Source: JALFST01 sp022779285 (GTDB lineage: Bacteria; Bacillota; Clostridia; Tissierellales; Peptoniphilaceae). From it: DNA of 46,880 nt. The stretch's first letter is position 1; each line of letters begins with the position of its first letter. Of the stretch, positions 1 through 8,233 are shown piece after piece. The stretch is from NCBI GenBank assembly GCA_050313895.1, contig JBNPMI010000013.1. The stretch is one strand, 5' to 3'. The notes under the pieces are model-generated. The model was not told the origin of the DNA. It made no database searches and saw only the letters and a program-made list of their open reading frames with translations. The translations under genes were made by a program, and so were the position numbers.

Positions 1-236
1 CTTTCGTTATAAAATATAAATATAGCCGGAATAAAGAGTGCCATAATTAGCAATGAATATATTAAATGAAAAGAATGTTTGATTCCGTAGATAAGAGATG
101 TCAAAAAGCAAATAATCGGATTGAAAATCAATAAGAACAAAATACCGCTTCCTGTATCCTTAATGAAAAAAGGTGACACATAAAAAACAAAAGTGATTAC
201 TATTAAGCAGGCTGACATTTCTCTTATTTTTTTCAT
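1..236 (-). CDS. Hypothetical membrane protein, cut by the window edge
   Basis: The reading frame begins at an ATG at 234-236 and runs off the left edge without a stop, giving about 78 residues. The visible part is very hydrophobic, with about three predicted membrane segments after a short basic N-terminus (MKKIREMS). A purine-rich GAGG stretch about 8 bases upstream could be its ribosome binding site. The same frame stays open upstream to a TAA at 396-398, and those extra codons read as plausible soluble protein. The gene may therefore be the 3' part of a longer protein that lost its own start. I do not recognise a family, and the position beside a recombinase relic suggests mobile-element cargo. 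Confidence 0.5.
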   Translation of the reverse strand, partial: MKKIREMSACLIVITFVFYVSPFFIKDTGSGILFLLIFNPIICFLTSLIYGIKHSFHLIYSLLIMALFIPAIFIFYNE

Positions 237-615
237 TTCTCTCGCCTCTGTAATTTCATATTCTTCATGTCTACAAACCGGGAGTTTTTCATTTCGTTGT
301 TCAATAATTTTGTCGATAAACATCTCTAAAAATTCTTTAGCATTTTTCCATCCTGCACCATCATTTTTTTGAGAAATCAAACCCGGATATTTCCGTTAAC
401 GCTTTCCTGCAAACCCGCACATGCATTCCGGCATTGTCGCTTTTCTATATTATTAGGAACAATGGTTTCATTGCTTTTTCAGCCAATGATACGACATTAT
501 TATATTGTTTAGAAATTATTACATCGTTATATCACTCTCCTGTCAGCTAATAGTTTTTATCCTTTTGTCCCGTTTCATCAATTTCTTTATATACCTCTTA
601 TAATTGTTAAACTAT
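237..615. other. Gene-poor stretch
   Basis: The only coding signal is the upstream in-frame extension of the membrane protein (237-395, minus strand). It lacks a convincing start codon with a ribosome binding site. No RNA gene or clear terminator was seen. Confidence 0.4.
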
Positions 616-861
616 CTATGTGAGAATTTCTTCATCTATACTTTTTATGAGCAAAGCTTCATCAACACCATTTTCATTTACTTCTTTCCAATCAACCGCT
701 TCTTGTACTTCTGAGGTTCTTGCTGAATGAATGGAATTATGATTTTCTCTTTTTATTTCATCCTGATTATTCCTTGAGGTATTCAAATTATTGCAAGCTG
801 AAAGAAACATTACAAAACAAACGATTCCAATCATAAAAGTGTAATGTTTAATGTGAGCCAC
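616..861 (-). CDS. Small lipoprotein
   Basis: About 81 residues. I chose a GTG start at 859-861 because a GGAGG lies 5 bases upstream. A start four codons earlier would overlap that site. The N-terminus has a basic segment, a hydrophobic core and a lipobox (FLSAC), so the mature protein should be lipid-anchored at its cysteine on the outer face of the membrane. The remaining roughly 55 residues are polar, rich in Asn, Glu and Asp, and match no family I recognise. It lies just downstream of a recombinase relic on the same strand and could be transposon cargo or a truncated larger lipoprotein. Confidence 0.55.
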   Translation of the reverse strand: MAHIKHYTFMIGIVCFVMFLSACNNLNTSRNNQDEIKRENHNSIHSARTSEVQEAVDWKEVNENGVDEALLIKSIDEEILT

Positions 862-904
862 ATAATCCTCCACAAAGTAAAAAATATTCGATATTTATAA
901 TATT

Positions 905-1033
905 ATAACTTTCAAGCGACTGTTTTCGATTGGTGATGGAATTGCTTTCTCCTTGCATTTCAGGGTCTGACCCTTGGTTATCATTACGACTTAGACGCTC
1001 ATAAAGGGCTATTTGTCCTGTTCTTTTCGTATT
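905..1033 (-). pseudogene. N-terminal fragment of a large serine recombinase (TnpX-like)
   Basis: Minus-strand translation contains IALYERLSR followed by EMQGESNSITNRK and LESY. This is the recognisable N-terminal catalytic start of clostridial large serine recombinases (Tn4451 TnpX type, usually ALYERLSRDDE then GESNSI.NQK). The serine of the RLSR motif would be the nucleophile. No start codon with a ribosome binding site is visible. About six extra codons sit between RND and EMQ, and similarity ends abruptly after LESY, where the lipoprotein gene region begins. The remaining several hundred residues of a recombinase are absent, so this is a relic marking a lost integrative element. Confidence 0.7.
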
Positions 1034-1958
1034 GGATATGAGAATTCCCTTCTTTCCAAGTTTTTATTATTTTCTCTGTTTCTAATAGGTTAAGCCTTTG
1101 CCAACAGTGATATTCTTAAAAACTCTCCAAATTTCTTGCTACCCATCAACACTCCGCTCTTTGGTGTCTTGCGGCCGGTCATGGATTGATTTGACCAATG
1201 GATCTCTGAGACGACGCATAACTCGACGATCACATCTTTTCCTCGTCATTTCCCTTTTAGACGGCAATCTTTCACCGTGATAGAAAGGAAAACTTCTGGG
1301 GAAATATGGCGATGTATGGTGCAAAAGCGAGTCGGTGTTTTCTGATAAGGCTCCTTTTCTCTTACTTCTTCTAATGCAGAATAAAACAATCTTTTGCGCT
1401 CACAAAGAACCTGAACTGTTCCTCTTCTTAGTTGTCCGGGATTAGGGAGCAGTTCCATGCATTCTCAGAGGCTTTTTGTGCATTATCTACAAATCCCTGT
1501 TCTATTTTTGTCGAAATTACTATAGCCGAAACATCACGGGATTTGTTAGGATATAAAGAAATTGAGGAAACGATTTCCGATTTATGGAAAATCGGATTAT
1601 TTTGTTTTGCTTATAGAAACGAAGGAGGTTGCGATGGTATAAAAATGATTTTAAGAGGAGAAAATCGGTCTCATTGAATTTTATGGCATTTGATTTTACA
1701 ATTCGCCGTCGACATTGCAATAACAAATTGAACCTTGAAAGTGGAATCGTCCATCGGGCAACACAGGTACAGAACCGCTCCGACTCATTCTCGAATCAGT
1801 CATTCCTGTGTTCAGTGGTAGCAAAATGCAAGTGAGCCATAGAGATTTCTTCTTTGTGAATGTTGATGGAACGCCTACATTCTACTAAAGAGATGCTGTA
1901 TGGTCTTTTCACGTGATATGTTCAGCTTGATTTTACAACCGAATCGGCCGAAATTTTT
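1034..1958. other. Gene-poor region with no supported gene
   Basis: Several open frames of 60-80 codons overlap each other on both strands. None has a good ribosome binding site, recognisable motif or sustained coding character. It may be degraded mobile DNA continuing from the recombinase relic. Confidence 0.4.
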
Positions 1959-1972
1959 AGGAGGAATGCATT

Positions 1973-3979
1973 GTGAAAAATAAAAAACATCCGGTGATGC
2001 TTGTCGTAGTTTTGCTTGTGATATTTGTCGGCAGTTACCTTGCAAGCATCTTCCATACTGCTTTAGGAAAAACAAAAACGGAACGTATTTCTTTTGATAC
2101 GGAACGCGGAACGCTTAGTGGTATATTATACATGCCTGACGGCGTATCGGAAAAACATCCTGTACCTTGCATAATAGTGACACACGGGTATCTTAATTCT
2201 TCCGAAATGCAGGACGCTAATGCAATTGAGCTTTCCAGGCGTGGATATGTTGTGCTGGCCTTAGATATGTATGATCATGGACATTCAAAAGCCATAGATG
2301 AATATACCGGCTCATTTATGCAGTTCTGGCCCACGGCAATGTGGGATGCTGTACAGTATATGTATGAAAAGCCGTATGTGTTGAAGGATGAGAAGGCTAA
2401 TGGAATCATAGGAGTCACGGGTCATTCTATGGGAGGATTTTCATCTTCCATGGCAATTTATAATGACGAACAGGCCTTTAAAGAAAATGGATTTCGTAAA
2501 ATATACGCCTGCCTTACAATGGGCTCGGATTATTTAAGAACCACGCCGCTGGGCATCACAACTCAGGTTGCGGTGAATAACATGGGCGGAAGAATACAGG
2601 GTAAAATATGCGGCCAATTTGATGAGTTCTTTTTCAACGAGGAGCAAAACACCCAGAATACTGTCGTTAAAAAAAATTATGTTGCCACCAAGGAAGGTAA
2701 AATTTTTTTAGAACAAGAAAACCCGGAACCGAATGTGTGGTACGACACAAAAGACGGCGGTAAACGCATAGTGTATCAACCATATGAGATCCACCCTTGG
2801 AATCACTTTTCCAAAACCTCCACATCGCATGTAATTGATTTTTATACGGAGGCTTTCAGACCTTTTTCAGATAGTATAAAGCAGATAAACAGTTCGAATC
2901 AGATATGGATGTATAAAGAGCTTTTCGAGTGTATCGCATTGATAGCATTCTTCTTGCTGTTTATCCCGCTAATTATGCTGCTGATAAAACTGCCTTTCTT
3001 CAATAAAACAGTCACAGCCCTATCGGCGCCGGCGGTGAGCTCCGAGCAGTCTGCCGCCAAGAAAATGGGTGATTTGTTCGTAACAATGTTCTCGATACTT
3101 TTGCCTGCACTTGTATACCCTGCCTTAATGGATAAAGACTTTTCATCCTACACGATGATTACGTTAACGGCGGTTGGCATTTTATTTGCAATCGCAGGAT
3201 CGTATGGCCTCATTCGCAGCCATAAGGGATGGGAAAAAATAGCTTCCACAATTGTTCTGTTGTCCGGTATAGGGTTGGCTTTGCTAACAAGATTGCCGTC
3301 ATTCAGCAATTTGAAGATATTTTCAGCTCCTACGACAAATCAAATCGTTTATTGGGCTCTGATTAGCGCATGTTTTATGTTGTTGCTCATGAGCATCAAT
3401 TGGCTTTCCAAAAATTCCGGGAACGGGTTGGTATTGAGCAGCTATGGGCTTCAGTTAAGCGCTACCGGAATATTCGCTTCCTTCTTGGTAGCACTGATTG
3501 CTTTGGTTATAGGGTATGCTTTTTTGTTCCTGATTGATGCCATTTGGTTGGTGGATTTCCGTATCTGGACTTTTGCAATAAAAACCTTTGAACCCAATAT
3601 CATTGTGAAGACATTACCGTATCTGCTACCGTTCTTCTTATATTATTTTGTGCTTTCCGTATCCATATTTTCCAATACAAACAAAGAAAGCATGAAAGGA
3701 TTTAAGGGTTATTTATATGCAATGCTGCAGGCTGCAGGGGGCATCGTATTATACTTGGTATTTCACTATGGTCTGCTTTTTACAACGGGAATAGCATTAT
3801 ATCCAAATCAGGCATTATCAAGTATTCTGTTGATGGCTCTTGTGCCGACGCTTTGCATTGCGGCTTGTTTTACACGGTATTTTTATAAGCATACAGGAAA
3901 TGTTTGGATACCGGTTTTCTTAAATACCATGCTCATGACCCTCATGACTGTTGCAAACACATGTGTATACTACAGATGA
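1973..3979 (+). CDS. Membrane-anchored alpha/beta hydrolase with polytopic C-terminal half
   Basis: 668 residues from a GTG start with AGGAGG 8 bases upstream. Residues 8-27 form a signal anchor. Residues about 38-300 look like an alpha/beta hydrolase of the serine aminopeptidase/dienelactone hydrolase type: the oxyanion region is THGY at 70-73, the nucleophile elbow is GHSMGG at 150-155 (Ser152), and an Asp lies after ALDMYDHGHS. From about 315 to the end there are many hydrophobic segments (roughly eight to ten). The catalytic domain is therefore probably extracytoplasmic and tethered to a polytopic membrane domain. Substrate is unknown; a lipid or peptide ester is possible. It appears to be monocistronic, with no gene close on either side. 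Confidence 0.8.
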   Translation: MKNKKHPVMLVVVLLVIFVGSYLASIFHTALGKTKTERISFDTERGTLSGILYMPDGVSEKHPVPCIIVTHGYLNSSEMQDANAIELSRRGYVVLALDMYDHGHSKAIDEYTGSFMQFWPTAMWDAVQYMYEKPYVLKDEKANGIIGVTGHSMGGFSSSMAIYNDEQAFKENGFRKIYACLTMGSDYLRTTPLGITTQVAVNNMGGRIQGKICGQFDEFFFNEEQNTQNTVVKKNYVATKEGKIFLEQENPEPNVWYDTKDGGKRIVYQPYEIHPWNHFSKTSTSHVIDFYTEAFRPFSDSIKQINSSNQIWMYKELFECIALIAFFLLFIPLIMLLIKLPFFNKTVTALSAPAVSSEQSAAKKMGDLFVTMFSILLPALVYPALMDKDFSSYTMITLTAVGILFAIAGSYGLIRSHKGWEKIASTIVLLSGIGLALLTRLPSFSNLKIFSAPTTNQIVYWALISACFMLLLMSINWLSKNSGNGLVLSSYGLQLSATGIFASFLVALIALVIGYAFLFLIDAIWLVDFRIWTFAIKTFEPNIIVKTLPYLLPFFLYYFVLSVSIFSNTNKESMKGFKGYLYAMLQAAGGIVLYLVFHYGLLFTTGIALYPNQALSSILLMALVPTLCIAACFTRYFYKHTGNVWIPVFLNTMLMTLMTVANTCVYYR

Positions 3980-4804
3980 GTCAATCTTAAAGGCCGCCTG
4001 CATATGCTGTTTTCTCATGTAGTAAAAATACGTTACACAGTTCAATGGAAAAAGAGAATCTGTAAAACAAAATTAAAGAAAGCTTTCTCCGAGTAAAAGT
4101 ATAAGCGAAGACGTAAGATATCATCAGATTGCGATATCCCTCTTCTTCATCGTTTACTCAGTATATCATAGTCCGTCAAGGTCGCGGCCTCTTGGTATCA
4201 CTTCTGTAAACTACATGAAATAATGGAATCGTGCCGTCAAAGAGAGACCGTAACGCATTATGATGAACGACGTAAATCAGACTCAAAAATGGCCAAGGAT
4301 TTCGCAGATCATATGGTCGAGTGCGTTGGGAAAACCTTAAGCAAAGCTCTATTTGAGTGGACCATGACATGAACAAGAAGAGCAAATCCCTACAGAAGAG
4401 AACCAGAATCTCCTGAGAAACAGAAGCACCTCCGAGCCGATAAAGGTTCAGAGGTGCTTCTGTCATATTGCCGCTGCTGCTATAAAAAATTATGCCCTTC
4501 TTTACTCACGACCCACGGAAACTGCGCAAGCATCTTTCGCTATGACAAACGGGGTATGCAGTCTATCGTTTGAGGGTATGTGAACAATCCGGAAAACAAA
4601 GATACCGCCACTAAACCTGAATCCTTCCGGAGGAGAACCTCCTCGCAGAAATCATGAAAATTTTTAAAAAGATGCTGACCGATACGAAAACTCTCCTAAT
4701 AAAGAAAGCCATTGAAAAGTTCGACCGAAGCCGACCGCATAAAAGTGTATTTTGAATCAACTCATCCGACAATTCTATGTTCTGTTTTTATTTAAAATGA
4801 GCTC
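3980..4804. other. Gene-poor region with one strong hairpin
   Basis: No convincing gene. A short plus-strand frame near 4640-4755 reads like the tail of a protein but has no start or recognisable motif. A 13-bp inverted repeat (4420-4432 and 4451-4463, arms ACAGAAGCACCTC and its complement) is the main structure. Its GCACCTC/GAGGTGC core recurs near 20.33 and 38.01 kb. Confidence 0.4.
4420..4463. repeat. Hairpin with GAGGTGC core
   Basis: Perfect 13-bp arms separated by an 18-base loop. No T-tract follows on either strand, so it is not a classic terminator. It shares the 7-8 base GAGGTGC(T) core with the repeats near 20.3 and 38.0 kb, which suggests a dispersed element end. Confidence 0.5.
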
Positions 4805-5422
4805 TCACGGTGTATTGGAGATTTCTTCCCAAATTTCATTGAAGCTTTTCCCATCAAACAGCTCATATCGAAAGCCTTCCATAATCGTCCTGAAGGACTT
4901 TTCCTCTCGAAGAAAACCGACCACAACTCCATTGCTAATGCTGATGATCGCATCTTTTCCATGATAGTTGAATTCAAATCCGCGTCTAAATTTTTGCCAG
5001 TCATAAGGAGTGAATTTAGATTTCCCGGATACTATATCCTGTACATCCTGCACGAGATACTCGGTAAAATATTCATCATCGGAAAATACATAATTCATGG
5101 ATCCCGGCTTCAAGGTGGCCAGCATAGCCAGGTTATAGGACATTTCCTCTCTGGCCACTTTGCTTGTCTCTATTTGAGGCAAATCTTTTTTCTCAGCTTT
5201 TTTTAAGATGGCTTCTTCCCACAATTCCGCTTGTTCTCCAAAGATGTTAAAATAACAGAATCCACCCATAATGAGAATTTTCGCTGCCCGATCCAGGACA
5301 GATTGATGCTTCACATGATGTCCAATGATGAAGCAATGATCACCACTCTGGGGTTCGAGGTTCATGTCATGACTATCCAGTATGCAAATATTATTCCAAA
5401 CCCATTCGCTCTTGTAGTACAT
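4805..5422 (-). CDS. Protein of unknown function in the J-domain/HIRAN operon
   Basis: 205 residues, third gene of a tight operon: it starts 9 bases after the HIRAN gene, with AGGG 5 bases before the ATG. No signal peptide or membrane segment is seen, so it should be cytoplasmic. The sequence is acidic and aromatic-rich (YYKSEWVWNN near the start; FRRGFEFNYHGKD and GFRYELFDGK near the end). It has a mixed alpha/beta look and no motif I recognise. Its strict linkage to a J-domain protein and a HIRAN protein suggests a shared process or complex. Function unknown. Confidence 0.65.
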   Translation of the reverse strand: MYYKSEWVWNNICILDSHDMNLEPQSGDHCFIIGHHVKHQSVLDRAAKILIMGGFCYFNIFGEQAELWEEAILKKAEKKDLPQIETSKVAREEMSYNLAMLATLKPGSMNYVFSDDEYFTEYLVQDVQDIVSGKSKFTPYDWQKFRRGFEFNYHGKDAIISISNGVVVGFLREEKSFRTIMEGFRYELFDGKSFNEIWEEISNTP

Positions 5423-5431
5423 GATTTCCCT

Positions 5432-5833
5432 CTAACTTTCATGAAGATAAATTTTAATTTCAATTTTAAGCCAGCTTCCTCGCAGCTCTTTCTCCATCAC
5501 TTTTCCAAAAAGAGACTTCCCCGCATCCATGAGTCTGGCAAAAATAACGTTATCTTGTTGAGGGACATAGCCGATTTTTTTCTCTTGAATCGTTTCAATT
5601 CGAATTGCTTGCGGATCATGAGGATTTTCTGGCTCACGATAAAAAACAAGTTTATCTCCTTCGCAAAGAGACGCGCTAATCGCTTCAATTCCATCAATGT
5701 GTGTCGTGCCCGCTACATAGGTGTCGAAGAGAAAAATATCACGCTCAAAAGGTATCGGAAGAGTAAGCCCAGATTCTTTCCCGACAAGATACGGAACAAA
5801 TTCATTCCGGTCTTTTTTTACCAAATCATTCAT
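5432..5833 (-). CDS. Stand-alone HIRAN-domain protein
   Basis: 133 residues. Residues about 35-120 match a HIRAN domain: an FDTYVAGTTHIDG strand, a GDKLVFYREPENPHDPQAI core (the N.hDp.Ai hallmark), and KIGYVPQQDN followed by a helix. HIRAN domains in HLTF/Rad5-type proteins bind DNA ends, typically the 3'-OH end of single-stranded DNA. In bacteria they also occur alone. The start codon overlaps the stop of the upstream J-domain gene (ATGA), which implies translational coupling. No nuclease or helicase motif is present here. The role is probably recognition of damaged or stalled DNA or a partner, but that is inference. Confidence 0.85.
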   Translation of the reverse strand: MNDLVKKDRNEFVPYLVGKESGLTLPIPFERDIFLFDTYVAGTTHIDGIEAISASLCEGDKLVFYREPENPHDPQAIRIETIQEKKIGYVPQQDNVIFARLMDAGKSLFGKVMEKELRGSWLKIEIKIYLHES

Positions 5834-6636
5834 ATTTCGTGCCCCATTACTTCATAAATTTGTTCTTCCTGTGTGCGTATCGCATTCTGAAAGCTAAATA
5901 ATTCTTTTCTTAAGTCATCTAATCTTTCTGCTTTTTTCTTTTCGTCCTCCACATACATTCTCCAAGTATAGGGCGGATTTTCTTTAATTCGTTCTATATC
6001 CGCTTGAATCCGATCGACTAAATTCGTTAATCTTTGTTTTTCTTTCCGCAATGTGATGAGAGAGGATGATGCAAGATCCTTATTCTCTTCCGTCCCGGCT
6101 ATCTGCAAAATCACCTGTAAAGCACTGATATCTCCTTGCTCATAGGCTTGTGTCGCATGATAAAAGAGCTCTTTTTCCGCATCAGACGTTGCCGGATTGA
6201 TATCAGGATGTAAACTCTTCACTATGCTTCTGTACAATTTTTTGATCTCTTCTGTCTCCTCATCGGACAACATCTCCATCTTTGATCGTTCCATCGCCCG
6301 GTTCATTTCGGTAATCTTATGATTTAGCTTTTCCTGATACTCAAAAAACTCTATATCAAGACAATTTTCAATGGCATCCATAGAGATTCTTTCTTGACGA
6401 TTTTTTTTCGCCTGAATCATCTCTTTTTTTCTTCGCAGACGAAGAAACTCACAATATGCTTTATAGACACGGTATTCAATGCCACCAAAATGAAGCATAT
6501 ATGCGGTTTTTATATTCTCACATATCACCAATTTCAGCTCATCCCGTTCAAGAACAAAATCCTCCAAGCTCTTTTTCAGCTCTCGGATTTCCTGCTTCAA
6601 TTTTTTTATTTCCGGCAACTCAATGATTTGTCCCAT
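5830..6636 (-). CDS. J-domain coiled-coil protein
   Basis: 268 residues, first gene of the operon. Residues 1-125 are charged and helical, probably coiled coil. Residues about 120-180 form a J-like domain with the diagnostic HPD at 143-145 (KSLHPDINP), preceded by the basic helix IKKLYRSIVKS. Residues about 190-260 are again coiled coil. J-domains stimulate the ATPase of Hsp70 (DnaK), so this protein may recruit DnaK to the complex formed with the HIRAN protein. It lacks the Gly/Phe and zinc regions of true DnaJ. A promoter-like sequence lies about 100 bases upstream. Confidence 0.8.
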   Translation of the reverse strand: MGQIIELPEIKKLKQEIRELKKSLEDFVLERDELKLVICENIKTAYMLHFGGIEYRVYKAYCEFLRLRRKKEMIQAKKNRQERISMDAIENCLDIEFFEYQEKLNHKITEMNRAMERSKMEMLSDEETEEIKKLYRSIVKSLHPDINPATSDAEKELFYHATQAYEQGDISALQVILQIAGTEENKDLASSSLITLRKEKQRLTNLVDRIQADIERIKENPPYTWRMYVEDEKKKAERLDDLRKELFSFQNAIRTQEEQIYEVMGHEI

Positions 6637-6735
6637 AATTCACCCGCCATATTGCGTTCATTTTCTCGTCTAAATAATTGTCCAAGAGATAATTCTCATG
6701 TGTTCCGCTTTCGAATCCTTTCTTGTTCTATGACT

Positions 6736-6762
6736 ATTATACAATCAGCATCGCATTGTAAA
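6736..6762 (-). promoter_or_regulatory. Candidate promoter of the J-domain/HIRAN operon
   Basis: On the minus strand a -35-like TTTACA (6757-6762) is followed after 15 bases by a consensus TATAAT (6736-6741). The spacing is short by two bases, so confidence is moderate. Confidence 0.45.
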
Positions 6763-7144
6763 CCAATGGATTGAGCCTGTATAATTATGATTTTTTATAT
6801 TTGCTCAGTGATTCACTATACTGTTCATCAATGGAGATTCTAATGAAGAAGGTTGCGATCTTTGATGAGAGGCCTGAAAAGAAAGATTTTATGGAATCAT
6901 CAACAACAAAAGCCGCTGGTCATCATTTTTCTGAAATGATGACCAGCGGCTTTTCACGCGTTTGCGGACAATCTCAAATAAAGTTCACAATACCATCCAA
7001 GCAATCGCACCGGCCGGCTTCCCCTTTAGGGACAAGCGACCTCTTCTACTTATGAGGTGCTGCGAAAATGCTCCGCAAGAAACGAACCTGGCAAGCATTG
7101 CCGGATTGATCACTCGTGTAAGGCTAATATCAAGTTCAGCCTCT
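6763..7144. other. Intergenic region between two minus-strand units
   Basis: It contains the strong hairpin at 6908-6954. A plus-strand frame starting near 6845 (MKKVAIFDERPEKKDF) resembles a dehydrogenase N-terminus but runs into the hairpin, so it is at most a relic. The rest shows no gene. Confidence 0.4.
6908..6954. terminator. Perfect 21-bp hairpin, probable bidirectional terminator
   Basis: Two perfectly complementary 21-base arms (6908-6928 and 6934-6954) flank a 5-base loop. Each arm begins or ends with an A4/T4 run, so RNA from either strand would form a GC-rich stem ending in a short U run. Confidence 0.7.
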
Positions 7145-7963
7145 TTATTTGAGATCAATTAAGCTATTATAAATATTCTTTTCCATTTCTTTTTGTTGCG
7201 AGCCGGTAAGCTTATTGGAAGTTCGAATCACAACCGTACCGACCACTGTATGTGAGCCGCTATTGATCGGTCCTGCCCCATCAAAAGCGGACAGATATTC
7301 ATTTCTCTTATTCGCGTCCTCCACAGTGGCATAGACTTCAATAGCGCCGCCGCCATCCGTTCCTTTCTCTATAATTGTTTCGCCAAAAAGTTGAGATTGA
7401 TCAATGAGGTCGGATTCAAAATATACCGTAGATGTATAACCGCCTTGTTTATTCAACTGACCATTGGGATCATTGGCTTCTGTCACAGCCTCTAATCCGG
7501 CTACATTCGGCAATCCTTTCAAACGCTCTACAATAAAGGCTTCCTTCGGATTTGTCACTTGTTGCATTTGCTTGATGCTCTTCGATAATGCATCATCCGC
7601 AGCTTGCAGATCGGATAAGGTGGACTTGTTATCAGCGGATTTCAGTAACTTTTCCGTAGCAGCTTGAATCTCTTCCGTCTTGGATGGAAGCTCAGGAATC
7701 TCAACAATTTTCGCCTTTGCTTCTGTAACTGCCGTTGTGGCTGCATCAAGAGTTTTTGCATCAAGAGGTGAGTTTTTTGAATCAATCAAATTTTGTAAAT
7801 TTGTAACAGACGATTGAATCTCTTCATTGCTTTTTTTCACGGTAGCAACCGCTTGATTGAATTGATCCGTGGCTTCTTCTTTTTTCTTGTCCTGACATCC
7901 GCTCAGTCCGAAAATAATCACTACAGCCAAAATAAAACCTGCGATTTGCCTCATTCTTTTCAT
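7145..7963 (-). CDS. Lipoprotein with EbhA-like C-terminal domain
   Basis: 272 residues from the ATG at 7961-7963, which has GGAAGG about 9 bases upstream. An earlier in-frame start would place the signal peptide internally. Residues 1-23 form a lipoprotein signal with lipobox LSGC (Cys23). Residues about 25-140 are helical and probably coiled coil. The C-terminal part, from VERLKGLPNV to the end, contains the conserved segments NDPNGQLNKQGGY, IEKGTDGGGAIEVY and FDGAGPINSGSHTVVGTVVIRTS. These are seen in Gram-positive lipoproteins often labelled EbhA. Likely a membrane-tethered extracellular protein of unknown role. Confidence 0.8.
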   Translation of the reverse strand: MKRMRQIAGFILAVVIIFGLSGCQDKKKEEATDQFNQAVATVKKSNEEIQSSVTNLQNLIDSKNSPLDAKTLDAATTAVTEAKAKIVEIPELPSKTEEIQAATEKLLKSADNKSTLSDLQAADDALSKSIKQMQQVTNPKEAFIVERLKGLPNVAGLEAVTEANDPNGQLNKQGGYTSTVYFESDLIDQSQLFGETIIEKGTDGGGAIEVYATVEDANKRNEYLSAFDGAGPINSGSHTVVGTVVIRTSNKLTGSQQKEMEKNIYNSLIDLK

Positions 7964-8233
7964 TGCCTTTTTCCTTCCGTCATTCCGTAGAGCCTGTTTC
8001 CAACATACCTCTTCTTTTATTTTACTCAATTTTTTGAGAGCGGCTCTATTTTTCAGTCTCACATTGCTTGGAAAAACAATGGAATAAAAATGTTGATATT
8101 TTTTGAGCCTCTTCCGGTCTCCCAAATTCTATTTTAGAAATTTCCCCGTTCAAATTTCCGTTGCCCAACGGAAGATAAAGCGGTGGAAAAGGATTTTCCA
8201 CATGTGTATTCTAAATTCAGAAAGGAGGGAGGC

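Noticed and set aside
5231..5857. 208-codon plus-strand frame over the HIRAN and unknown genes
   Set aside because: The opposite strand encodes a clear HIRAN domain with overlapping operon structure. This frame has low-complexity Phe/Ile/Asn-rich sequence and no motif.
6845..6960. Possible dehydrogenase N-terminus (MKKVAIFDERPEKKDF)
   Set aside because: Only about 17 residues look familiar before the frame enters the 21-bp hairpin, which is too little to call even a pseudogene.
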